Source of the DNA: Anthoceros angustus
Taxonomy: Eukaryota; Streptophyta; Anthocerotopsida; Anthocerotales; Anthocerotaceae
Direction of reading: 5' to 3'
DNA length: 64,000 nucleotides
NCBI GenBank assembly: GCA_010909165.1
Contig: MU008181.1
Span: forward strand, 682,001 to 746,000
How positions within the stretch are numbered: position 1 is the first letter of the stretch; every line of letters begins with the position of its first letter. Both the position numbers and the translations under genes were made by a program. Of this stretch, positions 12,110-24,954 are shown in pieces. The notes below the pieces were generated by a model that was given only the letters and a program-made list of their open reading frames with translations, did no database searches and was not told the DNA's origin.

Positions 12110-13034
12110 GTAGAAATATAAAATTCAAAATCTTGAACCCAAGAAATCATGGGAAAACATAAGTATCCTTTTGATGCGAACTTGACACTTCACTTCTTTA
12201 ACATCTCAAACATCAATGAGATCAATCTGTAGATAAGATGGGCATAATTGAGAGCACTAACAAGAATCCGCATAATATGGTTTACTTTTTTTTCTCAAAA
12301 CCGCATTACAGAAATGGATATATTTGTCCAAACCAAAAACTGATGGATGTCACATTCAACGCATTTGTCACATGAAATTGGAGAAGAGGGCAAAGTAGAT
12401 AAAAGCAAGATAGAAATAGGTCACGGTGTTCATGTCAAAGGTGAAAGCTCGCCGATGTGCTTAGCGCGCTAAATAAATAGATGGGAATACCAATATGCCT
12501 CACCACATGTTTGTCCGAGTAATATGAAATTTGTTTCCCTTTTTGTGGGGTAGACACGTAGCGCCTCTCCACACCACTCACTCCATTGCTTTGTTTGTAT
12601 GTGACACGGGTGGAGAGTTGGGTGCGAAACGCGAAACCGAAACCGGCGAGGGAGGAGAGAGAAAAGGCGGGGTTATAGGGTAATTCCCGCATTTACCAGA
12701 AATTTTAAATGGGTAGGGCCGTTTTGTGGTCGCCGACGTTCCTGGCCTTGTGTTTTGAAGGGGATGGGTGGATTGGGGACAGAGGGGCAGGATCGTTGGG
12801 TGGTGCGCCTCGCAGCCTTCCTTCCCTTCCCTCAGCTCCCTCCTGATAGCCAATGCGGAGCAGCGCGGACGGGCCGAGCTCGTGTTCCGCTTGCGCTCGC
12901 CTGTGAGAGCATCGGGTCGGGTCGGGCCGGGCCGGGTGGAGAGCAGTCGCGCCGGGTGCGGGATCGGAGGCAGGCGCGCATCCTCCCTGCACCCATCCCC
13001 CGCCTCGCCTCGGCCTTGGGGGTGGGATCGGAAG
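12110..13034. other. Intergenic: H2B upstream flank, then GC-rich carbonic anhydrase upstream region
   Basis: The left part is AT-rich and should hold the H2B promoter. Composition switches abruptly to GC-rich at about 12640. Several long overlapping ORFs on both strands from there on reflect base composition rather than genes. No clear TATA box is placed with confidence. Confidence 0.5.
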
Positions 13035-15036
13035 ATGGGGAGCCTGCGGGTGCTGGTGCCCAGCACGTTGCTGGGAAGCAGCGGGCAGGCGGAGGCCTGG
13101 AGGGCCGAATTGGGCACTGCCCGGCCGGTGCTTCCGCGCAGGTGAATGTGCCACGGCGTGGTTGTTCGTTCCTGCTGCTGCTGCTGCTGCTGCTGGAATT
13201 GATGTGTGGGTTGCGGCAGGGGCGGGAGGGGAATGCGGGCGGCGCGAGATGCTGCGTGCGGGAGGCGGGGCCGGCGGACGGGGACGAGGGTGACGCGGGC
13301 GCCAAGAGCAGCCTCATTGCGCGCGATGGCGTGGGAGGAGGGGTGCTGTCGGCCGCCATGCTGGCCACCATGACGTGCGTGTGCACCGAGGGGCGGAGGC
13401 CGCGGTGGCGCGCCACGCGGCCGTGGAGCAGAGGCGGCGCGAGGCCCTGCAGCTGCAGACCCTGCAGGCGGCCAAGCGCGGGGGAGCTCGGCGGGAGATC
13501 GGCAAGGCCGCCGTCGGCAGCGTGGAGTGGGAGTACGGCAATTCCTGCGGGCCTGGCACCTGGGGCTCCGTCTGCGCCGCGGGCCGCGTGCAGTCGCCGG
13601 TGAACTTCGAGATGAACAAGGTGCAGAAGGGGGAGAAGACGATGCGGGATCTGGTGTTCGACTACGGCCCCGTCTCGCCCACCTTCCTCAACACGGGGCA
13701 CGGTACAATGCAGGTGAGTTGAACGCACGGTGACGGAAGATGTGAGTGAACCCAGGCCCTGCTTCCTTCTCGTTTTCATCAAAGGTGAGGAAGTGAGAGG
13801 AGATTACATACCACCAACAGTGCCGTAGCTGGCGTTGGGACGGACATGCCGGTGTCGAGCTTGGATGATAACTGAAAAGCTGGCAGGTAAATTTTCCAGG
13901 TGGTCGCAACAAGCTGAAGATCGGCGACAGGACGCTGGACCTGCTCCAGTTCCACTTCCACACGCCGTCTGAGCATTCCTTCAATGGGATGCACCACTGC
14001 ATGGAGGCTCACTTGGTGCACGGTGAGATGGGAGTCCTTGGAGAGAAGGGGCTTTGCTGACATGTTCCATGTCCTTCCAGTGACTGACTTGCTCTCGTTG
14101 TCGTTGTCGTTGTCGATGAAGGTGACCCTCAAACCAAGTCGCTGGCAGTGGTCGGGTACGTTGTAGACGGTAGACGTTGGCATCTGTCCTGTGGCACAGG
14201 TAGGTAGGTAGGCCTGAGAGTTAGGATGTGTGATGTGGGGGGTGGCCGTTGCCATGCTTGTGGGAGCAGGGTGCTGCTCGATGCCAAGAGCCGCGTCAGC
14301 GCCAACAAGGCTCTGCAAGCTGCACTGGAGTACTCCCCCAAGGAGCACTACAAGACAGCGTGAGTGAGGCGTACCTGTTCTGCTGCTGCTGGCTCGCTGC
14401 TCTCTCGGTGAACCGGCAGTGACACGGTGACTTGGGTTGTTGCTGATGCTGCAGGCAAGGACCGGATAACTTCAGTCTTTCGCCCTCCCTCCTGCTCCCG
14501 TCGGCAGGAAGAATTGTAAGTAGCAGTAGCAGTAGCAGTAGCAGTAGCACAGAGATTGATGAGCTGAGAAGCAGCAGTGCCACTTTGGTTGAGTGGGATA
14601 ACACCCATCACGGTCTTCGCTTGGCACTGGCAGCGGAAGAAGCGGGGATACATGTTCTACCAGGGCTCTCTCACAACTCCTCCTTGCTCCGAGGGAGTGG
14701 AGTGGTATGTCATGGGTGAGTATCCCGTACCATGCTTCCCATCCCTCATAATTCCTGCCATCTCCCATGGCATCTCCTCCCAGGCACTTTCGTACGTAAC
14801 TCCCACTCCTCTGTTGCAGAAACGCCGGTGAGCATCTCCTACGCACAGGTGGTGGAGTTCATGAGATACGTCGGAGACTCCAGAACTTTGGCCTTGAACA
14901 CCGTAAGTCCATCCCTTCCCCTCATCCACTGCTTCCTTCCTGCTGCCTGGTGCTCACATCTGTATTGAACGGCATGCAGAGGCCCGTCCAGCCCCTGGGC
15001 GAGCGGACGGTATTCAAGGGCCCCATGCTGGCCTAA
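13035..15036 (+). CDS. Alpha-type carbonic anhydrase
   Basis: The enzyme hydrates CO2 to bicarbonate; plant alpha forms are usually secreted or enter the thylakoid lumen. The catalytic part is clear from about 13505: GSVEWEYGNSCGPGTWG, then QSPVNFEMN, then exon 13887-14022 with LLQFHFHTPSEHSFNG and CMEAHLVHG. The His-x-His pair in QFHFH and the His in EAHLVH are the three expected zinc ligands. GSLTTPPCSEGVEWYVM follows near 14660, and the last exon ends with a TAA at 15034. Two Cys (NSC..., TPPC) match the family disulfide. Introns are short and one contains an AGTAGC repeat (about 14518-14550). The N-terminus is unsettled. An ATG at 13035 with a donor at 13141 is plausible; a hydrophobic (Leu)8 stretch at about 13170 lies in another frame from the catalytic exon. 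Confidence 0.88.
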
Positions 15037-17708
15037 TAACCCAGCTTTCCCCAGCCCACATGCCAAGAAGCGTGAAGTGTGCGAGAGCCGCTGAACCAGG
15101 TTCCAAGAAGCAGAGGTGTCCGGCAGGACAAGGAACAAGAGGCGAGTGCAGGCCGAAACAGCAGACTCCACTGCCCTGCATGGGCCCCGCACCTTGCCCG
15201 GGGCCCAGCTGTATGTACACTCCATCCCGGGCCGCCCGCTCCCCTGTAGGCTGTGAAATCAGCACCCCCGCATACTTACCTACATCACATCCGCATAGTA
15301 TACAGTATATCCCTCCTTGTAACTCTCCACACTATCCGCCCATGGCGGCCAATCAAGTGTTAACCCTATCTCCTCTTGCTGCCACTCCCGGCAAACGCGA
15401 GCAGAAAGATCGAGCGTTTGGTGAGCAGGTCATGCCCGATTGAGCACGCTAGGGCGGCCTCCCATCTCACCCCGCCTTCTTGCATTTGCACAGTACTCTC
15501 CTGCACGTGGACAACACAAACCGCTCTTGCTGCCGCACAGTACAGCATTAGGCTGCATCCGATTCCCATGAACCGCCTCGGGACTTGACATGAGTCGGCA
15601 TCCAATCGCTCTCCATGTCAGACCAGCGCAGATAAGGATGCCATGGTGCAAACACCGAGTTGCTGTCCAAGTGTATGAAATGTAGAAGCCTACACTGCGC
15701 GTTGCCTTGGCCTCCAAGTTCTCCTCCAATCTTCCAGACGCGGTGTCATCTCCCGCTGCCACCACTCTTTCGCCTCTTTTCTCTTCTCCCTGTTTTTCTT
15801 TCTTTTCTCCTCCTCCTCCTCCTCCTCCTGCACCTTCCGCTGCGCGCATATCTCCCGGCTCGCCTTTTAATGGCAACTGCGGCAGTGACGCAGCAACAGC
15901 AACAGCAGCGGCACTGCCGGCGGCAATTGGCCCAACAAGCCTCCTGTTGCACGCTAACCTCAACGTGTGTGCGAGCTGTCCTCTCTTGCTTTCCGTCGCA
16001 CTTTCCCTCCCTTGCTTCAGCCTTCAGCCATCTCCCGCTTCCGCTTCCGCTTCCGCCATGGACAGACCTCGCGTGTGCCGGCCCGTTCCGTTCGCTCCAC
16101 GTCGCGTTCCGTTGGAGGCGCCACGTGGAGCGATCTCGGCCCAGGAGTGTAGGGTTAAGGTATTTTCTCCCGTAGCCGGAGCGGGGAGGAAAGTCAGAAA
16201 CCCTGGCTGGGGTTGGGTCCAGCCCATCGCACATCCATCCGTTTCACCCTACGTCGTAACGACGGTGACCTAATTTAGCGATGGCGTTATAATCAGCGCT
16301 GTTGCGAAAGTGTATAAAATCGGAACACAGCAACGCCAACTCTCTTCCCCTACCTTTTCTGGAACACCTCGAGGTTGGGTTCGGGTACCTCTCTTCGCCA
16401 GGCCAGCCTTCCCCCTTCCCCCTTCCTTGCCTTGCCTTGCCTTTCCTTCCCTGCCGTGCAGTGCTTGCCTGCGGATGTATATAGCCCGGCTGCGCCCGCG
16501 TCGGGCCCCCCCTGGCCGCAATTCGACACTGCTTCTGCCAATTACGTCTCGTCCCCGTTCCGCCTCTCCGCTGGTAGCCGCAAATTCCCTGCCGGCCGCG
16601 CCGGGCGCCTGGATCCCGCCTCCTGCCGCTGCTGCCGCTGTTTGTTGCCTCTGAGGCTGAGGCTGCTGTTGCCGCTGCCGCTGCGAGTGCTCCGTCGGTG
16701 ATGCCCGGCCCCTTCCGCCTCCGCTGGTGGTGGTGGCTCGCTGCCCTGCGCCGCGCCGGCTCCGCCATGGCCTGACTCGCGCGGCTGCGCTCATGAGGGT
16801 CGAAACATCGCGGCCTGCCGGCCCCGTTCGCCGCACTGCAGCGGCGGGAACTCTTCTGTAGCTCATGGCCGTGAGGCGAGGAGTCGGAAGGAGAGGACTT
16901 GCCAGTTTGGAATTTTAGATATGGAGCAGGAGCACCAGGCTTGATTCGTTCCTGCGTTGTCGCGTTTTTGCGTTTGTTTTCCCTCCCTGGCCGCACTTGC
17001 GTGCCCGGCCTTGCCTGCCTGGCATGTTGTCGCAATTCGGGGTACGCCGTGCCGCAGTGGCCCCGTCGTGCGCCTCTTCGCCGACGGTGGCGGCAATTGG
17101 AAGGTAAGGATTTGCTTCAACTGGTACTGTAGCTTCTTCGCTGTGCTTGCCACGGTAGAGCTGGTGTGGTGCGGTTTGCTGCCTGGTGTGTTACGATGTG
17201 TGCTTGGTTTCAGTGTTTTGGCACCGGTGCATGCCGCAATGACGAAGCTGTGTGCCGTGCTCTGCAGGCCGGGCCCCGTAAGGGGCCTAGGATTTAAGTG
17301 ACACTCTTGCTTGGAGGCAGCTTGGTGTTTGAGCAACTCTGTCCACGGCAAGAGCCTCCGAGGTAAGGTGTTGTTCTGTGCTTTCGCGGGACGGGACAGG
17401 GAAGGGGAGGAACAAGTGTAGGATTTGGACGGGAAAATAGCCGAGACGGGGAAGGATTGTTCTTCCCTGTATATGAGTATTCTCTTTTGCGGTTATGTAT
17501 ATACGAGAACACGCAATTGATGCCGTGTTTGTGCTTCTCCAGGAGAGCTGCGATACACATCTCATTGTCGCTCTCGCTCAGCAACCGGACAGAAGAAGAC
17601 TGGTGCGCTGCGTCTGCGCCTGTTGTGACGCTTGTGCACCTTTGGTTCAATCGGATTTCATGACCGTGCTGTGGGGGACGTGCCGCAGGAACAGGTTCTT
17701 CAGCCAAC
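15037..17708. other. Intergenic and probable 5' UTR/promoter of ATG11; GC- and pyrimidine-rich
   Basis: No protein-like ORF is found; long ORFs on both strands (for example 16244-17035 minus) are low-complexity products of GC-rich DNA. A TATA-like gtgtataaaatcgg at about 16311 could serve the downstream gene. Strong donor-like sites near 17102 and 17361 (ggtaagg) and acceptor-like pyrimidine-AG sites near 17543 suggest a spliced 5' UTR. A (CTC)n tract lies near 15810-15835. Confidence 0.45.
16311..16324 (+). promoter_or_regulatory. TATA-like element upstream of ATG11
   Basis: The sequence gtgtataaaatcgg stands out in a GC-rich region about 1.4 kb before the ATG11 start codon, with an unbroken run of candidate 5' UTR and splice sites between. 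Assignment is by position and motif only. Confidence 0.3.
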
Positions 17709-20700
17709 ATGTGGATTCACGTCGCCGAGAACGGCCACTCGTTCGAGTTGGAGTGCTGGGGTGACACTACCGTGGACCTGGTGAAGGCCTGTCTCGTTAA
17801 TCACACCGGAATCGCAGTGGCTAATCAGATCCTTATTTGCGGCGCTGCACGCCTGGATTCGCAGAGGACTCTGGCTCATTACGATCTTCCTGATGATTCA
17901 CGCCGTGATGATGCACGCCCTGTCGTGTTGTACAATAAGCAACGGCTCCATGCGGAGGCCCCGCCTCCACCACCGGAAGAGGTGGAGAGATATGATCCCC
18001 ATCTGCCTTCGCCTTTGTCGGCAACAACTGGTCACCCCTTGGATGATTCTCCTGATCCGGCCCTCAAGGTCCTTCCTTATTACGAAAGTCAGTTCACGTA
18101 TCATCTTCATAAGGGGAACGCTATTTTGGCTGCTAGCACGGCAAGGTTGGAGGTTTCCAAAAGGCTGCTCAGGGAAATACAGGTGCAGGAAATTGCGCTA
18201 GAGACTGGCCGAAAGAGCCTGCAACAATACCACTATGATAGGGCCGTCGACCCGCAGTTCAATGAGTTCATCAACGCGTACAACAGGCAATATGACCAAC
18301 ACGCAGAGATCTTGCGGAACCTTGACAGAGACTTAAGAAGGCTCAAGGCTTGCAAGCTTCATCCTGCTCTGAGATCAGAGGGGCGCACCACTTTGCTTGA
18401 CTGCCTCGATGAAGCAGGCGTCCGGGGATTGGCAGGTGATTGTGCTACTTCTCTTAAGCAGCTTTATGCAAAGGTTACGGAGAGGAAGTGCTCGTTAGCA
18501 GACTTGCAGCGGAAGGTACAGGAGCTGCTAAAGCTTCAACCTGTGGTTGATGTGCGAGCACTGGAAGCTCAACTGGAGGAATATTCTTCTCTCCTCGTGG
18601 AGCAGTCGAGCATAAGACAGACCCTCAGGTTCCTCACTGGTGCCCTTGCTGTTTTGATTTTCTCCTTGTGGTCACGGTGTCTCAGATCTTGTTTATGTGC
18701 AATTTCCTTCTCATTGTTTGAAGGATGACTGCTTGCATTTCTAACTCTCCACTGAATCGTGCTACATTGTGGTGTTTTTGTCTGATCTGCAGTAAGGATG
18801 TCAATACTATCAAGAATTTTGTAGATGAGCGATTGAACAGCCAGTATTCTTCTCAACGTTCTCACGATGGGGCCTCCAACCGTAACTATATCAGACCACA
18901 TGATGCGGTGTCTGCTTATCGACCTATGCATGAAATTCATGAGTCCAGACTGCTTCCAAGAATGTCAAAGTTGGATTCTCAATTTGCGCAGCTTTTGGAG
19001 CACTGCGTGAGGTGTAAGAATGCAATGAGTCTTTGTGTTCACACCCGCATGCAAGGTGTGGCTGCTATACAGGCGAGCACTAAGGACATAAGGCTTGAGC
19101 TCTTTGGCTACAGAGAGGCAATGAACAGGGAGGAGGAAATGTTTCAGAGGTTGAAAAGGGTGCGGAAGGTGGGACTGTCTTACAGAGCTTGTCTAGCTGA
19201 GGTAGTTCGGAGAAAGAGCTCCATAAAATTATATATGGGTCAGGGGGGTCAGTTAGCTGAGAAGATGGCCCGGACGAGGGCGACAGAGGTGGCCCGACGC
19301 GAGGCATTTCAGAAGAATCACGGGCAATTCCTTCCCTGGGAGATTATTCAGGGAATGGGACTCTTTGGGAATCCCAGTCAGTGCGTTGTAAATATTGCTC
19401 CTTTTGATATGCATTTGCTTGATATAGGTGTAGCTGATATCGACCGTTACTCCCCAGAGCACTTGAAGGGTCTATATCGTAGTGAACTCCAAACTGCAGG
19501 CTCCGGGGAAGAACAGCAGCGAGGGGAGTCTAGGGATAACAATGATGTAGATACAGAAGATGATGGTAGCAATGATGAGATAGCTGGTACAAGCCGATTG
19601 GAGGTGGAGAACACATATCTTAAGTCTCAGCTTGCTGCCGCTGTGGCGATCATCTGCAGCATGGATCCAGAGATGGAGGTTGAGGATGCTGGACAGGGCA
19701 AGGAGCTTGGTGATAGCGTTGACAACTCAGTGGGAAGTAGCAGACTTGCTCTTCGGAAAACGACAGAGGCTTTGAGGTTAAAGGACGAGTATGCCAAGCT
19801 TCTTAAAAAAGAACTAGCCACAAAAGAGGCGCAGTGCTTGTCCTATGAGAAGCGAATAAAAGATCTCGAAGTATGCAACCAGCACTTGTACATTGAAAAT
19901 CTCAAACCTTTTCCTCAAGAGCAGGTCCATCCTTTAGCAGGCGGTGATGGTACAGACTCAGATGTCTCAGAAGTGACAGGTCTAGGGAGGATGGGTGCAG
20001 CCCCTGAGCCAATGGATGAAGGTGTGAGCAGTGAGGTTGAGTGTGGTCAAAGGCAACTTGGTCCATCAAGTACAGTGGAGCATCCTTGCACTCCAGGTGA
20101 GCAGACTGGCCGAGTGTGGGAAGGAGATGCGACAATGTGTGATGTGTCTGCTGCAGGACTTGCTGTTGATGCTGCCATGGTTGACTGTCGGAAGGAAAAT
20201 GCAGCCTCCAGTGAGAATTGGGTGTCAGACAGGTGTACCGAGCCTGCAGAACAAGCGTATGTAGGTAGATGCCCTGAGCTGCTCATTCCCAAGTTTGCAG
20301 GAGAGACAGTGGAATGTGGAGAGGGCTCAGAAGCACCAGTATCCCCAGCCGTGGAGAGTGTAACAGTAGCAGTAACAGATGCTCCTGTGTCAGTCAGCGA
20401 GGCAGACGACCAGTTAGCATCTTTGCATTCTGCACTGGCAGAAAAAACTAGGCAGTGTGAATTGGCAGAGGCCCGTGCCAAGACAGCGGCAGAAGCTGCG
20501 GATCGTCTTCATGCAGAGCTGGAAAGAACTACAGCACATGTCAATGAATGCCAGGTATGCTTGGTAGTGTCGACTTTGTCTCCGTGGTTACAGATAATGG
20601 AGTGATTAACTGCCTTAAGTTGAAATTGTTAAAGGAGAATTGTGCTCACTTGGAGAATCGGCTACACGACGCACTACAAGAAGCAAGAACTCACCGTTGT

Positions 20701-21916
20701 GCAGCTGAGCGACGAGCTGCCGAGTATCAGTCTCTCCGCGCTTCAAGTGTAAGGCTGTGTGGCCTGATGGAAAGACTGAGGAACTGTATCTCTGCTCCTG
20801 GAGGAGCAAATGCATTTGCAGAGTCTCTACGGGCACTTGCTATCTCTGTTTCAAGGTGAGTTGCAGAAGCTTTGATTCTCCAAATGTGCAAAACAAGCAC
20901 AGGAAGTTCTTTGCTAACCTTGATCAGTTCTGGTTGTGGTAGTATCAGTGATGCAGGCGATGATTCGGCCGAGTTTCGTGCATCCATCAGGGTGTTAGCA
21001 GATAAAGTGGGAACTCTTGCTCAGCAACGAGCTGAGTTGTTGGAGCGTTGCAACATTGCAGAGAGTGCACAAACTGTTCTGACGAAAGATCTGGAGGAAA
21101 AGTCTGAGTTGTTGAAGAATTTCTATGCTAAACGGAAGGCGGAGAAGCAGGTATTCAATCAGCCACTGTTTTCAGACTTTTCAGCTTGAAAGCCTGAAGA
21201 ATACCTACACTCCCCTTTGCGTCTACCCCCTCTTCAACTGTTTTGACATTTAGACACAGACATATGGGCCCCATCCCAGAGCCGGTGGAAGAACTCACCT
21301 GACTGTGTTGTCTTCGTCCTCCCCTTCAGTAGTACTTGTTTTTTTAAAGTAAAGTTCAGAGTGGCGTCCTTCCCATTGAGGCTCTTGGTTGTTTACCTGA
21401 TCGAGAGACATGGGGCTTGTGCTTGTATATTAGTTCCTCTGTTCCTTACAGGTAGTTCTGCGCAAGGTGGACTTGGTGTTAACATGCCGCTGTTGCGGGG
21501 TCCTGGATCAAGAGTTGATAGTCGATGCTTTTGCATGGCAGGCAAGCAAGGAGAAGATATGCTTCACACGCTTCAATGTGCATGAGCTTGCGGTGTTTAT
21601 GCCAAATGCTGATGGTCATTACGAGGCTATAAATGTGAACTGTCCAAACTACTACCTGTCTGACGAATCTATTGCATTGTTTTTGGAGCATCCTCCAAAT
21701 TCACAACAGTATATTGTGGGTCAAATAGTACACATTGACCGGAATGTGGCAAGGCAACCACCTGACGGTGGAAGTCCCCCGTCCGGGAATGGCAGTGGCA
21801 GTGAGGCAATTGCAGGAGGGGGTTCTAAATGTCGCACTAACCCTTATGGCTTACCCGTTGGAACAGAGTATTGTGTTGTGACAGTGGCCATGGCCCAGAT
21901 TTTACTCGTGCCTTGA
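17709..21916 (+). CDS. ATG11: Autophagy-related protein 11 (ATG11), ubiquitin-like plus coiled-coil scaffold
   Basis: Plant ATG11 is a cytosolic scaffold that links the ATG1/ATG13 kinase complex to phagophores and cargo. Exon 1 (17709 to about 18628) starts with a ubiquitin-like domain (MWIHVAENGHSFELECWGD, residues 1 to about 80). A Pro-rich linker and the ATG17-like helical region follow. Exon 2 (about 18793-20552) continues from SKDVNTIKNFVDERLN through long coiled coils. Shorter coiled-coil exons end at about 20856 and 21149. The last exon starts at about 21542 with ASKEKICFTRFNVHELAVF and holds the C-terminal ATG11 domain with GHYEAINVNCPNYYLS, YIVGQIVHIDR and NPYGLPVGTEYCVVTVAM, all typical. 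Total length is near 1100 residues, as in the family. The gene converges on the transporter gene to its right. Confidence 0.92.
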
Positions 21917-22445
21917 GCTTCTGACCCCAATCTGCTGTGTCTGGTTGGGTGCGATCTCTAACTTTATGGTTCATCTGAGCAGGGTTTGTGATCGTGACTT
22001 TTACCAGACTTGTATATTGTGCTTCCTCCATCTACTGGAAGGATGGCTGGGAGGGAACGCTTTTAATGCTGGAGATTGTATGAGAGCAGGAGACCTTTGT
22101 TTTCTGTATCTGGAGTTACCACCGCTCTGGGAATTGGCTGTTCGTAAAAGATGAAAAAGTCTTCTGTCAGCTGGTGAAGAGCTGTAGTTACTAGGTTTGT
22201 TCATTCTTTCCAATAGATGAGTAGGGAAGTACTCGATAGGAAGTAGAGCAAATTTGTACAAATTACAACGCTTCATGATATGGAGCCTAGGAGAAAATTC
22301 ATGTATAGATTATACGATGATTATAATGAGGTTGGTGAAAAGGGTGAAATTCCCGATAGGTATTTTTTTCAATTTTGTTGATAGTCATCCCAACCATGTG
22401 ATGGAAAATGTATGTACATTGCCCCAACGAAATCAGCCCTACATA
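21917..22445. other. Convergent spacer between ATG11 and the transporter gene
   Basis: Both genes end here, so the sequence should be 3' UTR of each. It is moderately AT-rich and I see no other gene. Confidence 0.6.
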
Positions 22446-24954
22446 TTACACTCCGGTATGGTCTACATTTCTGTCAATGCCCCAGTATATGGTGAGTCCA
22501 GAACTGATCAATATGACTGCTACCCCAAGGAAGCTAATAATTGACGCCGATTTGCCTAAAAATAGAACCTCAAGCACGTACAGGATGACGACCTGTGAAA
22601 ACCGAGGAAATGTCAGCACGGCAAATCAATCGAAATGTGGACCTATGAGAAGCGAAAACGAGCACCTGAAGATACAACATGAAAGTTGCTCGTCCTGCCT
22701 TCTCCAACTGCAGAGCTCGCGCACATAGAACCTGCCAGTTCCAGGATGGAGCGAAGGTTACAATACAACCTCTTCTAAATAGGCGCTCTTCTGTACCTGA
22801 ATTTACCTGGCCTAGCAGAGCTATGAAGCTCACAAATATCATTCCAAGAAACTCTAAGATCCCCGGCATCACGAACGTCTGCAATCGACATCGAAGCTGT
22901 TAGGTTTGTGCCAAGGAAATGCTCAGATACAGATATCTATAAATGCTTGTCAGCTGGAAGTTTGATGTACCTGGAAGATGAACATGCACAGCAAGGATGC
23001 AGGGCATGCAAGCACTGCAAACGCAAACACTGGAACTCTGCACACATTGCAATTGATAGTGTAAGCCATATATCTGACGTCAGCCTCAAACTCCTACTCT
23101 TTTCAAGAGCGTTCCAGATATAGACTTACAGAGGTGGTTCTCCAGCCCTTCCAATAGCTCTGACCAGGCAGAAAGAAGCGGCGCCCAACGCAGCAGCAAT
23201 TAGTGATATGAACACTGATAGTATATAATAGCTACTTGGCACGGGGATCCAAGATACCATGCTCTCCCCTCCAAGAGCCTGACCTGCAAAACGGATGAAC
23301 CCATGAAGTGGACAACTTCAGGATCGCAGAGATTAATAAGCTCTTCAGGACAAACAGCTGACAGAAAGATGGACCTCTCAGAAGGGTCGGCAGCATGACG
23401 AGGACAACACCCACAAGATTGCATGCTGAACCTGCACAGCAGTGAAGACCCCCAGTTCAATATCCATACGACCGTACACAATCACATGAATGAGCTCAGA
23501 ACCGTCCAGTCAATATTAGCTTCAGCACGGGCAGTCCATCCAACCCTTACCTGCCATATCTTTGACTGCCCAGTTCTCATTCAGAGTAAAACTAGCCAGG
23601 ATGGCAGTGATAGCAAGGCTGGTGAAGCTGAGCACGGTGGCATCTTCTGTGGGAAGCGCATGGATGCTGCAAGAGATTTTTTGAAGTGGCCAACATGGTG
23701 CCTGTCAAAGGCTGATGCAAAAGAAATGATGCCCAAGTATACCAGATGGTTATTAACTTCCTAAGCTATCACCAAACATGAAGCCGACTGACTGCCAACC
23801 AATCTAGTATTTCAAATTAGGCGACATATGCCACAAATAAACTAGCAAAAAGCCTCTGAGTGCTAATGAGCTCACCTGTACAGGAAACCACAGAGTCCAA
23901 GGAATCCGGTAACAGCTCGAGCAACCAAAAGATCTCTCACGTTGGCGGATAGTTCAAATGCATATCCAGTTCGCTTTAGACCAATGAATGAGACCACACC
24001 AATCACCGCGCATCGAATGAATACCGTCTCAAAGGATGGCACTGAATGCACTGTGTACCGGACAGATGACTTCAGTGACCCAAGAACAGTTTCTGAGCTC
24101 GTTCACATTCTCAGAAGCCAGGACTACACCACGACCTATTCCATTGCATGCAGAAGTGGGAACAAATGAACCAGGACTTAGCGACCTGCAAGAAGCTTGA
24201 CAAGGAGCCCCATTAAGCTATAAGCAAGAGATGACAAAGTCATGCACACTACTCCAGAAAAGCCTGATCCACCCCATATCCACCAGATGGCTTCACTCAA
24301 ACCGCCGAACTCAGTGGGGTTGAAATTTTTTTGCCTTCGTTCCTGCAAGAGCTACCACCTATCAGAATCTCATCAGAAAGCTCCCGACAGGCACCCCGCA
24401 GCTGACACGCATTTTTATGCCGCCCATCTAAAGCTAGCTTTCAAACTTAAAGCACAGAGAGTGCATGGACAGATTCCAGCACCAGATAGTCCAGCACTGT
24501 GTGGGGTACCTTCCTTCACACCGCTACAACACACCTCATTCTGCCCCAAGACTCATCACCTTGGCACGACCCTCACCTTAGATGAAGATTGTGAAGCAAA
24601 CAGGGATGAAAACTGGACGCGCTTCACTGTCACAGACGTGGAATGAGACGGACTGGACAAGGACTTTGTAAGGGTCCGCGGTGATCCAGATAGCGGGACG
24701 AGTTCGCTTCCCCCATGATCGTCATCAATGTGCGCAGAACCCACCTTGGATTCCCTTCCTCGCTCAGAGTTTACACGGGATCTTGATGGAGACAGGGCCC
24801 TCCCCTCCCTCTCTGCCAGCACTCTGGATCTGGAAGGAGACTCAGGCCTGTCATAGGACTTGGCAGTCCTCACAGGAACCACGTTGGCAGGCCTCTCCAG
24901 ATTCAAAACATACTCATCCGGCCGAGAAGCTGGAAAATCCGCATTCGAAGCCAT
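22446..24954 (-). CDS. EamA/DMT-superfamily transporter, SLC35G-like
   Basis: This is a multi-pass membrane protein of the drug/metabolite transporter superfamily; the substrate cannot be told. The first exon (24954 leftward, MASNADFPASRPDEYVL...) is a hydrophilic Ser/Arg-rich cytosolic tail. Later exons, read on the minus strand, are FSGVVCMTLSSLAYSLMGLL (near 24260), PSFETVFIRCAVIGVVSFIG and LLVARAVTGFLGLCGFLY (24040-23880), and DATVLSFTSLAITAILASFT (near 23660). These are the hallmarks of the first EamA repeat. ALGGESMVSWIPVP and FISLIAAALGAASFCLVR (near 23250), VFAFAVLACPASLLCMFIF (near 23010), ALQLEKAGRATFMLYLQ (near 22700) and LGVAVILISSGLTIYWG (near 22490) form the second. A TAA stop is at 22446. 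A few small exons are uncertain. Confidence 0.85.

Noticed and set aside
12832-13782. 316-codon minus-strand ORF over the carbonic anhydrase exons
   Set aside because: It is antisense to a clear catalytic exon and its Arg/Pro/Ala-rich content follows from GC-rich DNA.
16244-17035. 263-codon minus-strand ORF upstream of ATG11
   Set aside because: Low-complexity Arg/Gly/Ala/Gln product with no motif; overlapping ORFs are open in several frames because of base composition.
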